Part shown: piece by piece, positions 1-11,269 of the stretch | Layout: the number at the start of each line of letters is the position of its first letter | How positions within the stretch are numbered: the stretch's first letter is position 1 | Source: Larix kaempferi | Lineage: Eukaryota > Streptophyta > Pinopsida > Pinales > Pinaceae | DNA: 64,000 nt | Direction: 5' to 3' | NCBI GenBank assembly: GCA_027924585.1 | Contig: BSBM01000643.1 | Span: 18,276,501 to 18,340,500, forward strand | Program-made: the position numbers and the translations under genes | The notes under the pieces: generated by a model | Told to the model about the DNA's origin: nothing | Databases searched by the model: none | Seen by the model: the letters and a program-made list of their open reading frames with translations, nothing else

Positions 1-649
1 GTGAGCATCTTAGAGACAAACTTGAGTAAATTTAAGAAAGTAGGTGCATTCTTCTAGGAAACTTGACAGATGGATTTGTGAGATAAATTACTTTTTGAAT
101 TTTAAGAAATTAGGTATTTTGCATGAAGCGACATGTGTCGCAGGGGAATTTCCTATTTAAGGAAGGCTTTGGGGATGGGTAAAGGACCCAGTTTTTGGAT
201 GGTTATCGTAATCTTGAAAAAGTGAGTGACTTGTTGCTATTGGGTTTGGCTAGAAATTATTGTGTGGGGGAAACCCATTGAGGAGTTTCTTGAATGGTGT
301 GTGTGAGCTCTATGACCTGAAGCTTAAGGGTGGCCATGCAACTGAAAGCATGACCCTATGGTTGGGTGGCGAAGCTAATGGTTGCTTCGCCAATGGTTAA
401 TCGAGCTTTGCTGGAGGGATCCTACGGAACACGCGGACGACAACGCACAAGATGGATCAGATTAAAGGAAAATTCTCCTTCGAAAACGGTCACGACCTAT
501 GGTCAACAGGTTATGGTTTTGTCTATATTTGCTAAGTTATTCAGTTAATTTATTTTATTTCTTTAGTGATTATGCTATCTAATCTGTTTTGTATTAGTCT
601 GTTAAGTTTCAGGTTAAGCATAGAAGGAAGCTACAGGAGGGGCCCTACA
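1..649 (+). mobile_element. LTR copy 1 of the array (3' part only)
   Basis: This is the right-hand part of the array LTR, cut by the window edge. It ends with GGGGCCCTACA at 639-649, directly followed by the primer-site-like sequence. It aligns without large gaps to the ends of LTR copies 2 to 4. Confidence 0.8.
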
Positions 650-1227
650 TTTCGTATAAGAGCCGGTCGAACCTTGAGGGCACCAGACTCACATTATTTA
701 GGGGTTCGTCGGTGGTCGCGGTGATCAAATGGAGGGATTAGAGCGATGATCTTCGAAGAATTTCACCTCCGACTGGAGCAATTATTCCTATAGGTTCTTC
801 ATTGCTTGAATATTTCATATTTATTTCAGTTTTATTTGAGAAGTTATAGCTCTGGAATATCATGTGAAAATGTGAATTTGTGATTATGCATTTTTGTACA
901 TTTTAGTATTTTAATCGTTGTGTATTGAAGAATTTTTATTAAAGAAACTGCTGCAAATTTCAGTATTTTAATCATTGTGTATTGAAGAATTTTTATTAAA
1001 GAAACTGCTAAAAATTTCAGTATTTTAATCGCTATTTATTGAAGAATTTTTATTAAAGAAACTGTTGTACATTTCAATATTTTAATTGCTGTGTATTTGA
1101 AGAATTTAATTTGGGGATTACTGTGTTTTCTTTGTATTTTAAAAACAATGTGTGATGAAGTGATCCGTTTATTAGAAATCATTGTACCTATATTCTAATC
1201 TTTAATGCATGAGAAATATTAAAGGGC
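650..1227 (+). mobile_element. Internal segment 1 (primer site plus 57-bp repeats)
   Basis: The segment opens with a decayed primer site (TTCGTATAAGAGCC; later copies read TTTGGTATTAGAGCC, close to the initiator-Met motif TGGTATCAGAGC). After about 250 bp come four copies of a roughly 57-bp repeat containing AGTATTTTAATCG and GAAGAATTTTTATTAAAGAA. It ends with ATATTAAAGGGC just before the next LTR, the position where a polypurine tract would lie. There is no coding capacity. Confidence 0.75.
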
Positions 1228-3028
1228 TGTAGTGCCCCTATATGGTTGTAGACCTTAAGGGCACTTGTCGAGTGACCCGATTGATTGAAAACTCCAGAAG
1301 TTAACCCTTTAAATTTATACTTCTGAATAATTGAAGAACAACTGGGTATGTACGTGATGACAACTGATGAATGAAAATAATGAATTATATGACAGTTATG
1401 AAAGTAAATAATTATCTATTCTGAAAAAAAGCATGTTGTGTATTGACTAGATGTATGATGAATTATGTGATGAAAACGAAAGAAATACATGTAACGTAAT
1501 GCCTTACTGATTAACAAGATATAAGATGTTATGAGTAAACTGTAATCGCTTATCGATTAGCATGTATAAAATGATTATGATGAACAAGGACAGGATTATT
1601 AATATGTGTTTTTGAGAATGTGTGTAGCGACTGGTGAAACGGTTCACCGACGGACACACAAAGGAAATAAAGGGTCGTAGAGTATGAATAATTCACACAT
1701 GGAAGGAAGACGACGATGTCGACTTCCAACGGATCCCACGGCCGAGTTCAAAAGTCCTTATCTGCTTACTCGAGGTCGCGTGAAATCGTGCGATGTGGAC
1801 CACGACGGAGTTGGTCACATATGAGTTGGGGGGCGCACAGTAAGAATGGACTTACTCCTCAGTGACATTACTCCCCAATAGCGTGTAGACGGAGGATTGA
1901 AGGTAACGGATCCTAAATCCCTACATGAATTTTGCACAAGTCAAATGAAAAGATATTGACAGAAGGACCCGACGGTGTCGTACCTTGCCGGGAAATGAAA
2001 ATGATGGACGTAAGGACCCGACGATGTGGTACCTTGCCGAGAAATGGATACGACGGATAAATGGACCCGACGGAGTGGTACCATGTCGAAAGATGAGCAT
2101 AAATGACAGATGGGCCCAACGGTGTGGCACCTAGGTCCTAAAAGGAATGAATTGACAAAATTTATGCATAAAAACCATATAAAATTGCATTTAGAACACT
2201 TGCTCATGAAAATACATTTTAGTATTAAAAATAATAGAAATAATTATTTTTAGGCATTTGCACATGTAAATAATTTTTAGTATTTAATATATTAGAAATA
2301 ATTATATTAGGAGCAAAATGGAATCCTAGGCTCGAGTTATTAGCGAACACCACATGCACCCACAAAATAGAATTGAGAGTGAGCATCTTAGACACAAACT
2401 TGAGTAAATTTAGGAAAGTAGGTGCATTCTTCTAGGAAACTTGACACATGGATTCGTGAGATAAATTACTTTTTGAATATTAAGAAATTGGGTATTTTGC
2501 ATGAAGCGACATGTGTCACAAGGGAATTTCCTATTTAAGGAAGACTTTGGGGATGGGTAAAGGACCCAGTTTTTGGATGGTTATCGTAATCTTGAAAAAG
2601 TGAGTGACTTGTTGTTATTGGGGTTTGGCTAGAAATTCCTGTGGGGGGGAACCCATTGAGGAGTTTCTCGAATGGTGTGTGTGAGCTCTACGACACGAAG
2701 CTCGGGGGTGGCCATGCGAGTGAAAGCATGACCCTATGGTTGAGTGGCGAAGCTAACGGTTGCTTCATGAATGGTTAATCAAGCTTAGGTTGGAGGGATC
2801 CTGCAGAAGACGCGGACGACAACGCACAAGCTGGATCAAATCAAAGGAAACTTCTCCTTCGACAATGGTCACGACCTATGGTTGACAGGTTATGGTTTTG
2901 TCTATATTTGCTAAGTTATTCAGCTAATTTATTTTATTTATCTAGTGATTATGCTCTCTAATCTTTTTTGTATTAGTTTGTTAAGTTTTAGGTTAAGCAT
3001 GGAAGGACCCTATAGGAGGGGCCCTACA
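1228..3028 (+). mobile_element. LTR copy 2 of the array (complete, 1801 bp)
   Basis: Starts TGTAGTGCCCC and ends GGGGCCCTACA, giving TG...CA termini and a short terminal inverted repeat. Near 1960-2130 it carries about four degenerate ~50-bp subrepeats of the form GGACCCGACGGNGTGGTACC. The right part holds a stretch with several ACGCGGACGA-type GC-rich words. Confidence 0.85.
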
Positions 3029-3550
3029 TTTGGTATTATAGCCGTTCGAACCTTGAGGGCACTAGACTCACATTATTTAGGGGTTCGTTGGTGGTCATGG
3101 TGATCAAATTGTGGGATTGGAGCGGCGATCTTTGAAGAATTTCACCTCCGAATGGAGCAACTATTCCTACAAGTTCTTCATTGCTTGAATATTTCATATT
3201 TATTTTAGTTTTATTTGAGAAGTTATAGATCTGGAATATCATGTGAAAATGTGAATTTGTGATTATGCATTTTTGTACATTTCAATATTTTAATCGTTGT
3301 GTATTGAAGAATTTTTATTAAAGAAACTGCTGCAAATTTCAGTATTTTAATCACTATGTATTGAAGAATTTTTATTAAAGAAACTACTGTACATTTCAGT
3401 ATTTTAATCGCTGTGTATTTGAAGAATTTAATTTGGGGAATTACTGTGTTTTCTTTGTATTTTAAAAACACTATGTGATGAGGTGATCCGTTTATTAGAA
3501 ATCGCCATACCTATATTCTAATCTTTAACGCATGAGAAATATTAAAGGGC
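3029..3550 (+). mobile_element. Internal segment 2 (522 bp, three 57-bp repeats)
   Basis: Same organisation as the first internal segment, with a primer-site-like start TTTGGTATTATAGCC. It holds three instead of four copies of the ~57-bp repeat, which accounts for its being about 56 bp shorter. No coding capacity. Confidence 0.8.
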
Positions 3551-5345
3551 TGTAGTGCCCCTAGACGGTTGTAGACCTTGAGGGCACTTGTCGAGTGACC
3601 CGACTGATTGAAACTTCCACAAGTTAACCCTTTAAATTTATACTTCTGAATAATTGAAGAACAACTGGGTATGTACGTGATGACAAGTGATGAATGAAAA
3701 TAATGAATTGTATGACATTTATGAAAGTAAATAATTATCTATTCTGGAAAATAGCATGTTGTGTGTTGACTAGATGTATGATGAATTATGTGATGAAAAT
3801 GAAAGAAATATATGTAACGTAATGCCTTACTGATTAACAAGATATAAGATGTTATGAGTAAACTGTAATTGCTTAACAATTAGCATGTATAAAATGATTA
3901 TGATGAATGAGGACACGATTATTAATGTGTTATTGAGAATGTGTGTAGCGACAGGTGAAACGGTTCATCAACGGACACACAAAGGAAATAAAGGGTCGTA
4001 GAGTACGAATAAATCACACACGAAAGGACGACGACAGTGTCGACTTCCAACGGATCCCACGACTGAGTTCAAAAGCCGTTATCTGCTTACTCAGGGTCGC
4101 GTGAAGTCGTGTGATGTGGACCACGATGGAGTTGGTCACGTACGAGTTGGGGGCACGTAGCAAGAACGGACTTACTCCTCAGCGCCATTAGTCCCTAATA
4201 GCGTGTAGACAGAGGATTGAAGGTAACGGATCCTAAATCCCTACATGAAGTTCCTGCAAGTTAAATGAAAAGATATCAGTAGAAGGACCCGACGGTGTGG
4301 TACCTTGCCGAGAAACGGAAAGGATGGATGCAAGGACCCGACAATGTGGTGCCTTGCCGAGAAATGGATACGACGGATAAATAGACCCGATGGAATGGTA
4401 CCATGTCGAAAGATGAGCATAAAGGACATATGAGCCCAACTGTGTGGCACCTAGGTCCTAAAAGGGATGAGTTGGTAAACTTTATGCATAAAAACCATAT
4501 AAAATTGCATTTAGAACACTTGCTCATGAAAATACATTTTATTATTAAATAATAGAAATAATTATTTTTAGGCATTTGCACATGTAAATACTTTTTAGTA
4601 TTTAAAATATTAGAAATAATTATATTAGGAGCAAAATGGAATCCTAGGTTTGAGTTATTAGCTAACACCACATGCACCCACAAAATAGAATTTAGAGTGA
4701 GCATCTTAGCAACAAACTTGAGTAAATTTAGGAAAGTAGGTGCATTCTTCTAGGAAACTTGACACATGGATTTGTGAGACAAATTGCTTTTTGAATATTA
4801 AGAAATTGGGTATTTTGCATGAAGCAACACGTGTCGCAGGGGAATTTCCTATTTAAGGAAGGCTTTGGGGATGGGTAAATGACGCATTTTTTGGATGGTT
4901 ATCGTAATCTTGAAAAAGTGAGTGACTTGTTCCTATTGGGGTTTGGCTAGAAATTCTTGTGGGGGGGAAACCCATTGAGGAGTTTCTTGAATGGTGTGTG
5001 TGAGCTCTACGACCCGAAGCTCGGGGGTGGCCATGCGACTGAAAGCATAAGCCTATGGTTGGGTGGTGAAGCTAACGGTTGCTTCGCCAATGGTTAAGCG
5101 AGCTTTGTTGGAGGGATCCTATGGAAGACGCGGATGAAAACGCACAAACTGGATCAGATTAAAGGAAACTTCTCCTTCGACAACGGTCACGACCAATGGT
5201 CGACAGGTTATGGTTTTGTCTATATTTGCTAAGTTATTTAGTTTATTTATTTTATTTCTCTAGTGATTATGCTATCTAATCTGTTTTGTATTAGTCTGTT
5301 AAGTTTCAGGTTAAGCACAGAAGGACCCTACAAGAGGGGCACTAC
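3551..5345 (+). mobile_element. LTR copy 3 of the array (1795 bp)
   Basis: Bounded by TGTAGTGCCCC and GGGGCACTACA. Same internal subrepeats near 4285-4450 as the other LTRs, with scattered point differences. Confidence 0.85.
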
Positions 5346-5924
5346 ATTTGGTATTAAAGCCAGTCGAACCTTGAGGGCACCAGACTCACATTATTTAGGG
5401 GTTCGTCGGTGGTTGTGGTGATCAAATGGCAGGTTTCGAGTGGCAATCTTCGAAGAATTTCACCTCCGACTGGAGCAACTATTCCTACAAGTTCTTCATT
5501 GTTGAATATTTTATATTTATTTTAGTTTTATTTGTGAAGTTATAGATATGGAATATCATGTGAAAATGTAAATTTGTGATTATGCATTTTTGTACATTTC
5601 AGTATTTTAGTCGTTGTGTATTGAAGAATTTTTATTAAATAAACTGCTGCAAATTTCAGTATTTTAATCACTGTGTATTAAAGAATTTTTATTAAAGAAA
5701 TTGCTGAAACTTTCAGTATTTTAATCGCCGTGTATTGAAGAATTTTTATTAAAGAAACTGCTGTACATTTTAGTATTTTAATCGCTGTGTATTCGAAGAA
5801 TTTAATTTGGGGAATTACTGTGTTTTTTTTGTATTTTAAAAACACTGTGTGATGAAGTGATCCATTTATTAGAAATCGTTGTACCTATATTCTAATCTTT
5901 AATGCATGAGAAATATTAAAGGGA
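5346..5924 (+). mobile_element. Internal segment 3 (579 bp, four 57-bp repeats)
   Basis: Begins TTTGGTATTAAAGCC and contains four ~57-bp repeats. Ends ATTAAAGGGA before the next TGTAGTGCCCC. No coding capacity. Confidence 0.8.
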
Positions 5925-7722
5925 TGTAGTGCCCCTAGACAGTTATAGACCTTGAGGGAACTTGTCGAGTGACCCGATTGATTGAAACTTCTAGAAGTTA
6001 ACCCTTTAAATTTATACTTCTGAATAATTGTAGAACAACTGGTCATGTACGTGACGACAATTGATGAATGAAAATAATGAATTGTATGACAGTTATGAAA
6101 GTAAATAATTATCTATTCTGAAAAATAGCATGTTGTGTATTGACTAGATGTATGATGAATTATGTGATGAAAACTAAAGAAATACATGTAACGTAATGCC
6201 TTACTGATTAGCAAGATATAAAATGTTATGAGTAAACTGTAATTGCTTAACGATTATCATGTATAAAATGATTATGATGAATGAGGACATGATTATTAAT
6301 ATGTGTTTTTGAGAATGTGTGTAGCAACAGGTGAAACGGTTCACCGACGGACACACAAATGAAATAAAGGGTTGTAGAGTATGAATAAATCACATACGGA
6401 AGGACGACGCCGGTGTCAACTTTCAAAGGATCCCACGGCTGAGTTCTAAAGCCCTTATCTGCTTACTCGGGGTTGCGTGAAGTCGTGCGATGTGGACCAC
6501 GATGGAGTTGGTCACGTACGAGTTGGGGGGCGTGCAGTAAGAACAAACTTACTCCTTAGCGCCATTAGTCCCCAATAGCGTGTAGACGGAGGATTGAAGA
6601 TAACGGATCCTAAATCCCTACATGAAGTTCACGCAAGTTAAATGAAAAGATTTTGGCAGAATGACTCGACAGTGTGGTACCTTGCTGAGAAACGGAAATG
6701 ATGGACACAAGGACCCGACGATGTGGTACCTTGCCGAGAAATGGATACGATGGATAAATGGACTCGATGGAGTGGTACCATGTCGAAAGATGAGCATAAA
6801 GAATAGATGGGCCCAACGGTGTGGCACCTAGGTTCTAAAAGGGATGAATTGGTAAACTTTATGCATAAAAACCATATAAAATTGCATTTAGAACACTTGC
6901 TCATGAAAATACATTTTAGTATTATAAATAATAGAAATAATTATTTTTAGGCATTTGCACATGTAAATACTTTTAGTATTTAAAATATTAGAAATAATTA
7001 TATTAGGAGCAAAATGGAATCCTAGGCTTGAGTTATTAGCTAACACCACATGCACCCACAAAATAGAATTTAGAGTGAGCATCTTAGATACAAACTTGAG
7101 TAAATTTAGGAAAGTAGGTGCATTCTTCTAGGAAACTTGACACATGGATTTGTGAGATAAATTAGTTTTTGAATATTAAGAAATTGGGTATTTTGCATGA
7201 AGCAACATGTGTCACAGGGGAATTTCCTATTTAAGGAAGGCTTTGGGGATGGGTAAATGACGCATTTTTTGGATGGTTATCGTAATCTTGAAAAAGTGAG
7301 TGACTTGTTCCTATTGGGGTTTGGCTAAAAATTCTTGTGGGGGGAAACCCATTGAGGAGTTTCTTGAATGGTGTGTGTGAGCTCTACGACCCGAAGCTCG
7401 GGGGTGGCCATGCGACTGAAAGCATGAGCCTATGGTTGGGTGGCGAAGCTAACAGTTGCTTCGCCAATGGTTAATCGAGCTTTGCTGGAGGGATCCTACG
7501 GAAGACGCGATGACAATTCACAAGCTGGATCGGATTAAAGGCAACTTCTTCTTAGACAACAGTCATGACCTATGGTCTACAGGTTATGGTTTTGTCTATG
7601 TTTGCTAAGTTATTCAATTAATTTATTTTATTTCTCTAGTGATTATGCTATCTAATCTGTTTTGTATTAGTCTGTTAAGTTTCAGGTTAAGCATGGAAGG
7701 ACCCTACAGGAGGGGCCCTACA
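5925..7722 (+). mobile_element. LTR copy 4 of the array (1798 bp)
   Basis: Bounded by TGTAGTGCCCC and GGGGCCCTACA. It is the last LTR of the array. A truncated relative in the same orientation appears at 25913, so this copy could be the 5' LTR of a much longer decayed element. Confidence 0.85.
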
Positions 7723-9060
7723 TTTGGTATTAGGGCCGGTCGAAACTTGAGGGCACCAGACTCACATTATTTAGGGGTTCGTCGGTGGTCATGGTGATCA
7801 AATGGCGGGATTGGAGCGGCGATCTTCGAAGAATTTCACCTCCGACTGGAGCAGCTATTCCTACAGGTTCTTCATTGCTTGAATATTTCATATTTATTTA
7901 AGTTTTATTTGAGAAGTTATAGATCTGGAATATCATGTGAAAATGTGAATTTGTGACTATGCATTTTTGTACATTTTAGTATTTTAATCGTTGTGTATTG
8001 AAGAATTTTTATTAAAGAAACTGCTGCAAATTTCAGTATTTAAATCAATGTGTATTGAAGAATTTTTATTCAAGAAATTGCTGCAAATTTCAGTATTTTA
8101 ATCGCTGTGTATTGAAGAATTTTTATTAAAGAACCTGTTGTACATTTCAGTATTTTAATAGCTGTGCATTTGAAGAATTTAATTTGAATGACTGTAAAAT
8201 CGTGGGGCAATATGATCCGACTCTGTTGATTATGAATTATTCAATAACTGTGAAATCGCTGAATAATGCATTCTGGTTCTTTTCGAGTTTAATTTTATAA
8301 ATTGGGTATTCGTTGTACTGTGCATCGCGTTCTTCTCTTCGGCATATGAAATACTCTCACTTTAAAATCGCTGCACTATGCTTCTGGCTCCGGTACAAGA
8401 ATGATTTTAGTTGTGAAATTGCTATAGATCCGTGTGAATATATGTTATAATCGCAGATCTGGTACTCAACATTCCACATGTAGAAAAGTATTACTCATTT
8501 GCGATTCTGTAAATTGTAACTCTGTTTCCCATCTCTATTCAAGGGCGGTTCATTTAGCCTTGAATCATGGCTGAAACGAATCTTTTTATATTCTTATGTT
8601 ATACCATTTAATCCCTATTCCATTTCGCAGTGATCCCTATGGATCGTAGTGATGTAAAACTCTGTAACGTCCCTTAGCGATCCCTGTCGGTAAATATTTA
8701 CAATCCACCTTATTCTCTACTCTGTATTCACATCCCTTTAAAACCATTCAAAATTTTTCCTTGCTGGCAGCAAGGAGACATACACCGATTTAGTATGATA
8801 ATTGCAGAGTTGTTAGCATAGGATGGAAACTCTTATGGTTATAACCTGAACTTCTCCTCTTACCTTATCAAGTACTGACCATTGGCACCTCCTCCCAGTC
8901 TATGTACTTATCCTCTTGCGTTGAGATGCTCAATTCTCACGCTTTCTTTTCCTTCTGACTTGTGTAAAATTCATTATCAAAATGATTGAACAGGTAAGTT
9001 CCAGTGCCGTCCAAATTCATTCTGCATCTCAGATCTTGTTTAACCTTGCTAGCCAAAGTC
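7723..9060 (+). mobile_element. Internal segment 4 and its non-coding continuation
   Basis: It opens with TTTGGTATTAGGGCC and four ~57-bp repeats, as in the other units. After about 8187 the shared sequence stops. What follows keeps words like TGTGAAATCGCTG and AATCGCTGCACT that resemble the repeat's own phrase, then becomes unique non-coding DNA. It may be the longer untranslated leader of the parental element, but no gag follows. No gene is seen. Confidence 0.5.
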
Positions 9061-10210
9061 TGTTGAATATTTGTTTTATTTATTGTGATGAGGTATGAAG
9101 CGTGTCCGTGAAGGAGAAACCCGTTGCACTACTAAACATACTCTACTCTTGTATTAATTACGCCGTACGCGTTTCATCAGGGCGAAGCGTGACCTCCACG
9201 TCGGCTAGATTCCTCACTCATAGAGCGAATGGAATCCTGCCACATGGATGGTTATGCTTCAGCACGCGGGTAATTCTCTCAGATAAAGATCGGATCACAT
9301 GAATTGCCCACTGAATAAAGCAGCGGGCGTCGCGCAACATAAGGATAAAGAACAACGAAACATACCAAACGAAGCACAACACTTGATAGCATCACTCTTG
9401 AATTGGTCGCTGGCAGAGCTCAAGATCCCTTCCCACAACGGATTTTTATGAAGGAAACCAGGAACCTCACCATTATTGCCGGTGCCCTAAACATTGGCAT
9501 CAACAGACTTGCGAGGAAAAGCTTCGTTAGTTTTGATAAAACAACCGTGGCAAGTAAGGCTTTTAAGCAGCCTCAATAGGCAGTAATTGATCAAAGAATG
9601 CCGGTGGAAAAATGTCCTGCACCTCACTATGGAGCAACTTATTGGAACTTCCTCTATTTCATCATCTTCTTGCAAATGAAGAGTTCTATCCATAAGCATA
9701 AAGACTTACCAAAGCTTCCTAGGTCTCATTTTGCTAGCATTCAGCTTACAAACTAAACTTCAAAAGAAAGCTTAAAGACGGTCAAGATTCATAGAAATTG
9801 CCGAAATCTGCGTAAACAGGAAATGGTTTTCTCACCTCAAGCCTTTTGCCGACTTTCAAACCGCCATTTTTTTCCAAACAGTGGAGCTATCCAGCCAGTG
9901 AAATGCCTTGGCCAAATAAACAGGTTCAGAAATCGAATATGCTAAATAAAGCTTCTTCTTTTCTGTACAACTAATCGAGCTTTAGCATGTCGTTTATGGC
10001 CTATAATTTCAGCAACAAACGACGGGAAGACATAAAAACTTACATTTACAGAAATGAGTCGAATCTTCTCGGTTTACAGCACACGAAACTGAAATTTACA
10101 GCAATGCCTGGAATCGTCTCGGTTTAAAGCACAGAAAAATTGGAATTTATATCATTTTCTGACAAGCAAGTCCTAACCTGCAAAGGTAAGAACAATGACA
10201 GAAACAAATT
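9060..10210. other. Non-coding stretch with a dispersed short repeat
   Basis: No credible gene. Bases 9096-9165 (GTGAAGGAGAAACCCGTTGCA) resemble 21229-21280. A 50-bp tandem duplication lies at 10044-10140, with GAATCTTCTCGGTTTACAGC at 10061 and a variant at 10111. Confidence 0.5.
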
Positions 10211-10329
10211 CAATCAACAAAGAACTATCGGTCTTCTAATCTCATCATTCCTATTGCCGGTGGATTCAGCACCAACCCCTAAACTTTGAAGTCGCAGCTT
10301 ACCAAGCGTGGTGCGGATGGCTAGCAGGG

Positions 10330-10665
10330 TTACCCAACAACGTCGCAGCAACAAGCTTCTGCTATGGCATGATTCAAGATGCTCACGGCCTCCGGGGTTA
10401 GCATTTGTTGCACTGTGCGTAGCCCTGTTCGTAACATTCCCCATGGGCTTCCTGTGCAATTAAATTTAACTGGTCCTGTCTTTGATCGTTGCGCAGAAGA
10501 TGGGACTAACAACCCTGTCCATGCTCCTCCTACCTTGGGCTGCTCTGCAAGCCACCTGAAATCGCCCACGATAAGAATTTTACCCTTATTCAAACGTCGT
10601 TCCACCATTTCATCCAATTCCCTGAACTTCATAGTTGTGGCCTCCTCCGAGGAAGTGAACGCCAT
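10330..10665 (-). pseudogene. Possible LINE endonuclease remnant
   Basis: A 111-codon minus-strand frame contains KILIVGDF followed 11 residues later by a K-V-G-G stretch. This resembles the GDFN....K.GG neighbourhood of APE-type endonucleases of plant LINEs, with the usual Asn changed to Arg. The preceding residues (KFRELDEMVERR) fit the helix before that motif. The remainder of the frame is not recognisable and neither the reverse transcriptase nor the poly-A end was found. The surrounding 10.2-11.2 kb is notably GC-rich. It could be a chance frame. Confidence 0.3.
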
Positions 10666-10939
10666 GAGTTCGAACTAGTTCGCATAATCTTCTAGCTAGA
10701 GAAAGAGTTGGATAAATGATCTCGCGCGCGGGTGAGGGAGAGAAGAGTTTTGAAGCTGGCCCTTGGTCCCAACGATCGACCTCCTCCTTGCATGTGTGCC
10801 CCACGTGGCTCCATGCATCCCGGGCTCACGTGGGCTCAGGGGGTTGATTCGAGACGGTAAGGTAGGGAGCACAGGTGGAGTAAGGAGCATGAGGCAGCTG
10901 GAGGTGAAAAGATGGATGGAGGGGACGTGTGGAAGAATA

Positions 10940-11160
10940 GTGTGGGGAGGAGGGCGGTGGTGCTGGAGGGACCTTAGTGAGCTAGGAGGAGAGGTGGGCG
11001 AAGAAGAGAGGCCGCGACGTGGAGGAAGTAGGAGAACTGGGGGAGTAGGGCGGTGGTGCTGGAGGGACCTTAGTGAGCTAGGAGGAGAGGTGGGCGAAGA
11101 AGAGAGGTCGCGACGTGGAGGAAGGAGGAGAACTGGGGGAGTAGGGAGCAGGAAAGCCGA
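10940..11160 (+). repeat. GC-rich 96-bp tandem repeat, two copies
   Basis: GGGCGGTGGTGCTGGAGGG starts at 10952 and again at 11048, a 96-bp period, with near-identical units. Since 96 is divisible by three, a long open frame runs through it (10763-11272) showing a 32-residue repeat rich in Gly, Arg and Glu. I do not take that frame as a gene. Confidence 0.8.
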
Positions 11161-11269
11161 AGCTGGGAGTGGTGGAAAGGATGGAAGGGGCCGTGGACAA
11201 ACTCACAGACTCCTTAGTCAGTACACTCCGACTAATACACTCCAACTAATACATCTAGGCATTAGATAT

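Larger units (their letters stand above)
1..8190 (+). repeat. Tandem array of LTR/short-internal units, period about 2.35 kb
   Basis: About 3.5 head-to-tail copies of one unit are visible. The phrase GTGAGCATCTTAGA recurs near positions 1, 2379, 4697 and 7075. Each unit resolves into an LTR of about 1.8 kb (TGTAGTGCCCC at one end, GGGGCCCTACA at the other) and a 0.52-0.58 kb internal segment starting with a primer-site-like TTTGGTATTAGAGCC. No gag or pol is present between LTRs. The window starts inside an LTR, so the array may extend further left. The fourth internal segment departs from the others near 8187. Small minus-strand ORFs in the LTRs recur only because the LTR recurs and do not look like genes. 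Confidence 0.9.

Noticed and set aside
1913-7082. Repeated minus-strand ORFs of 68-142 codons in the LTRs
   Set aside because: They recur because the LTR recurs, start and stop differently in each copy and include the GGACCCGACGG subrepeats. No domain or conserved frame.
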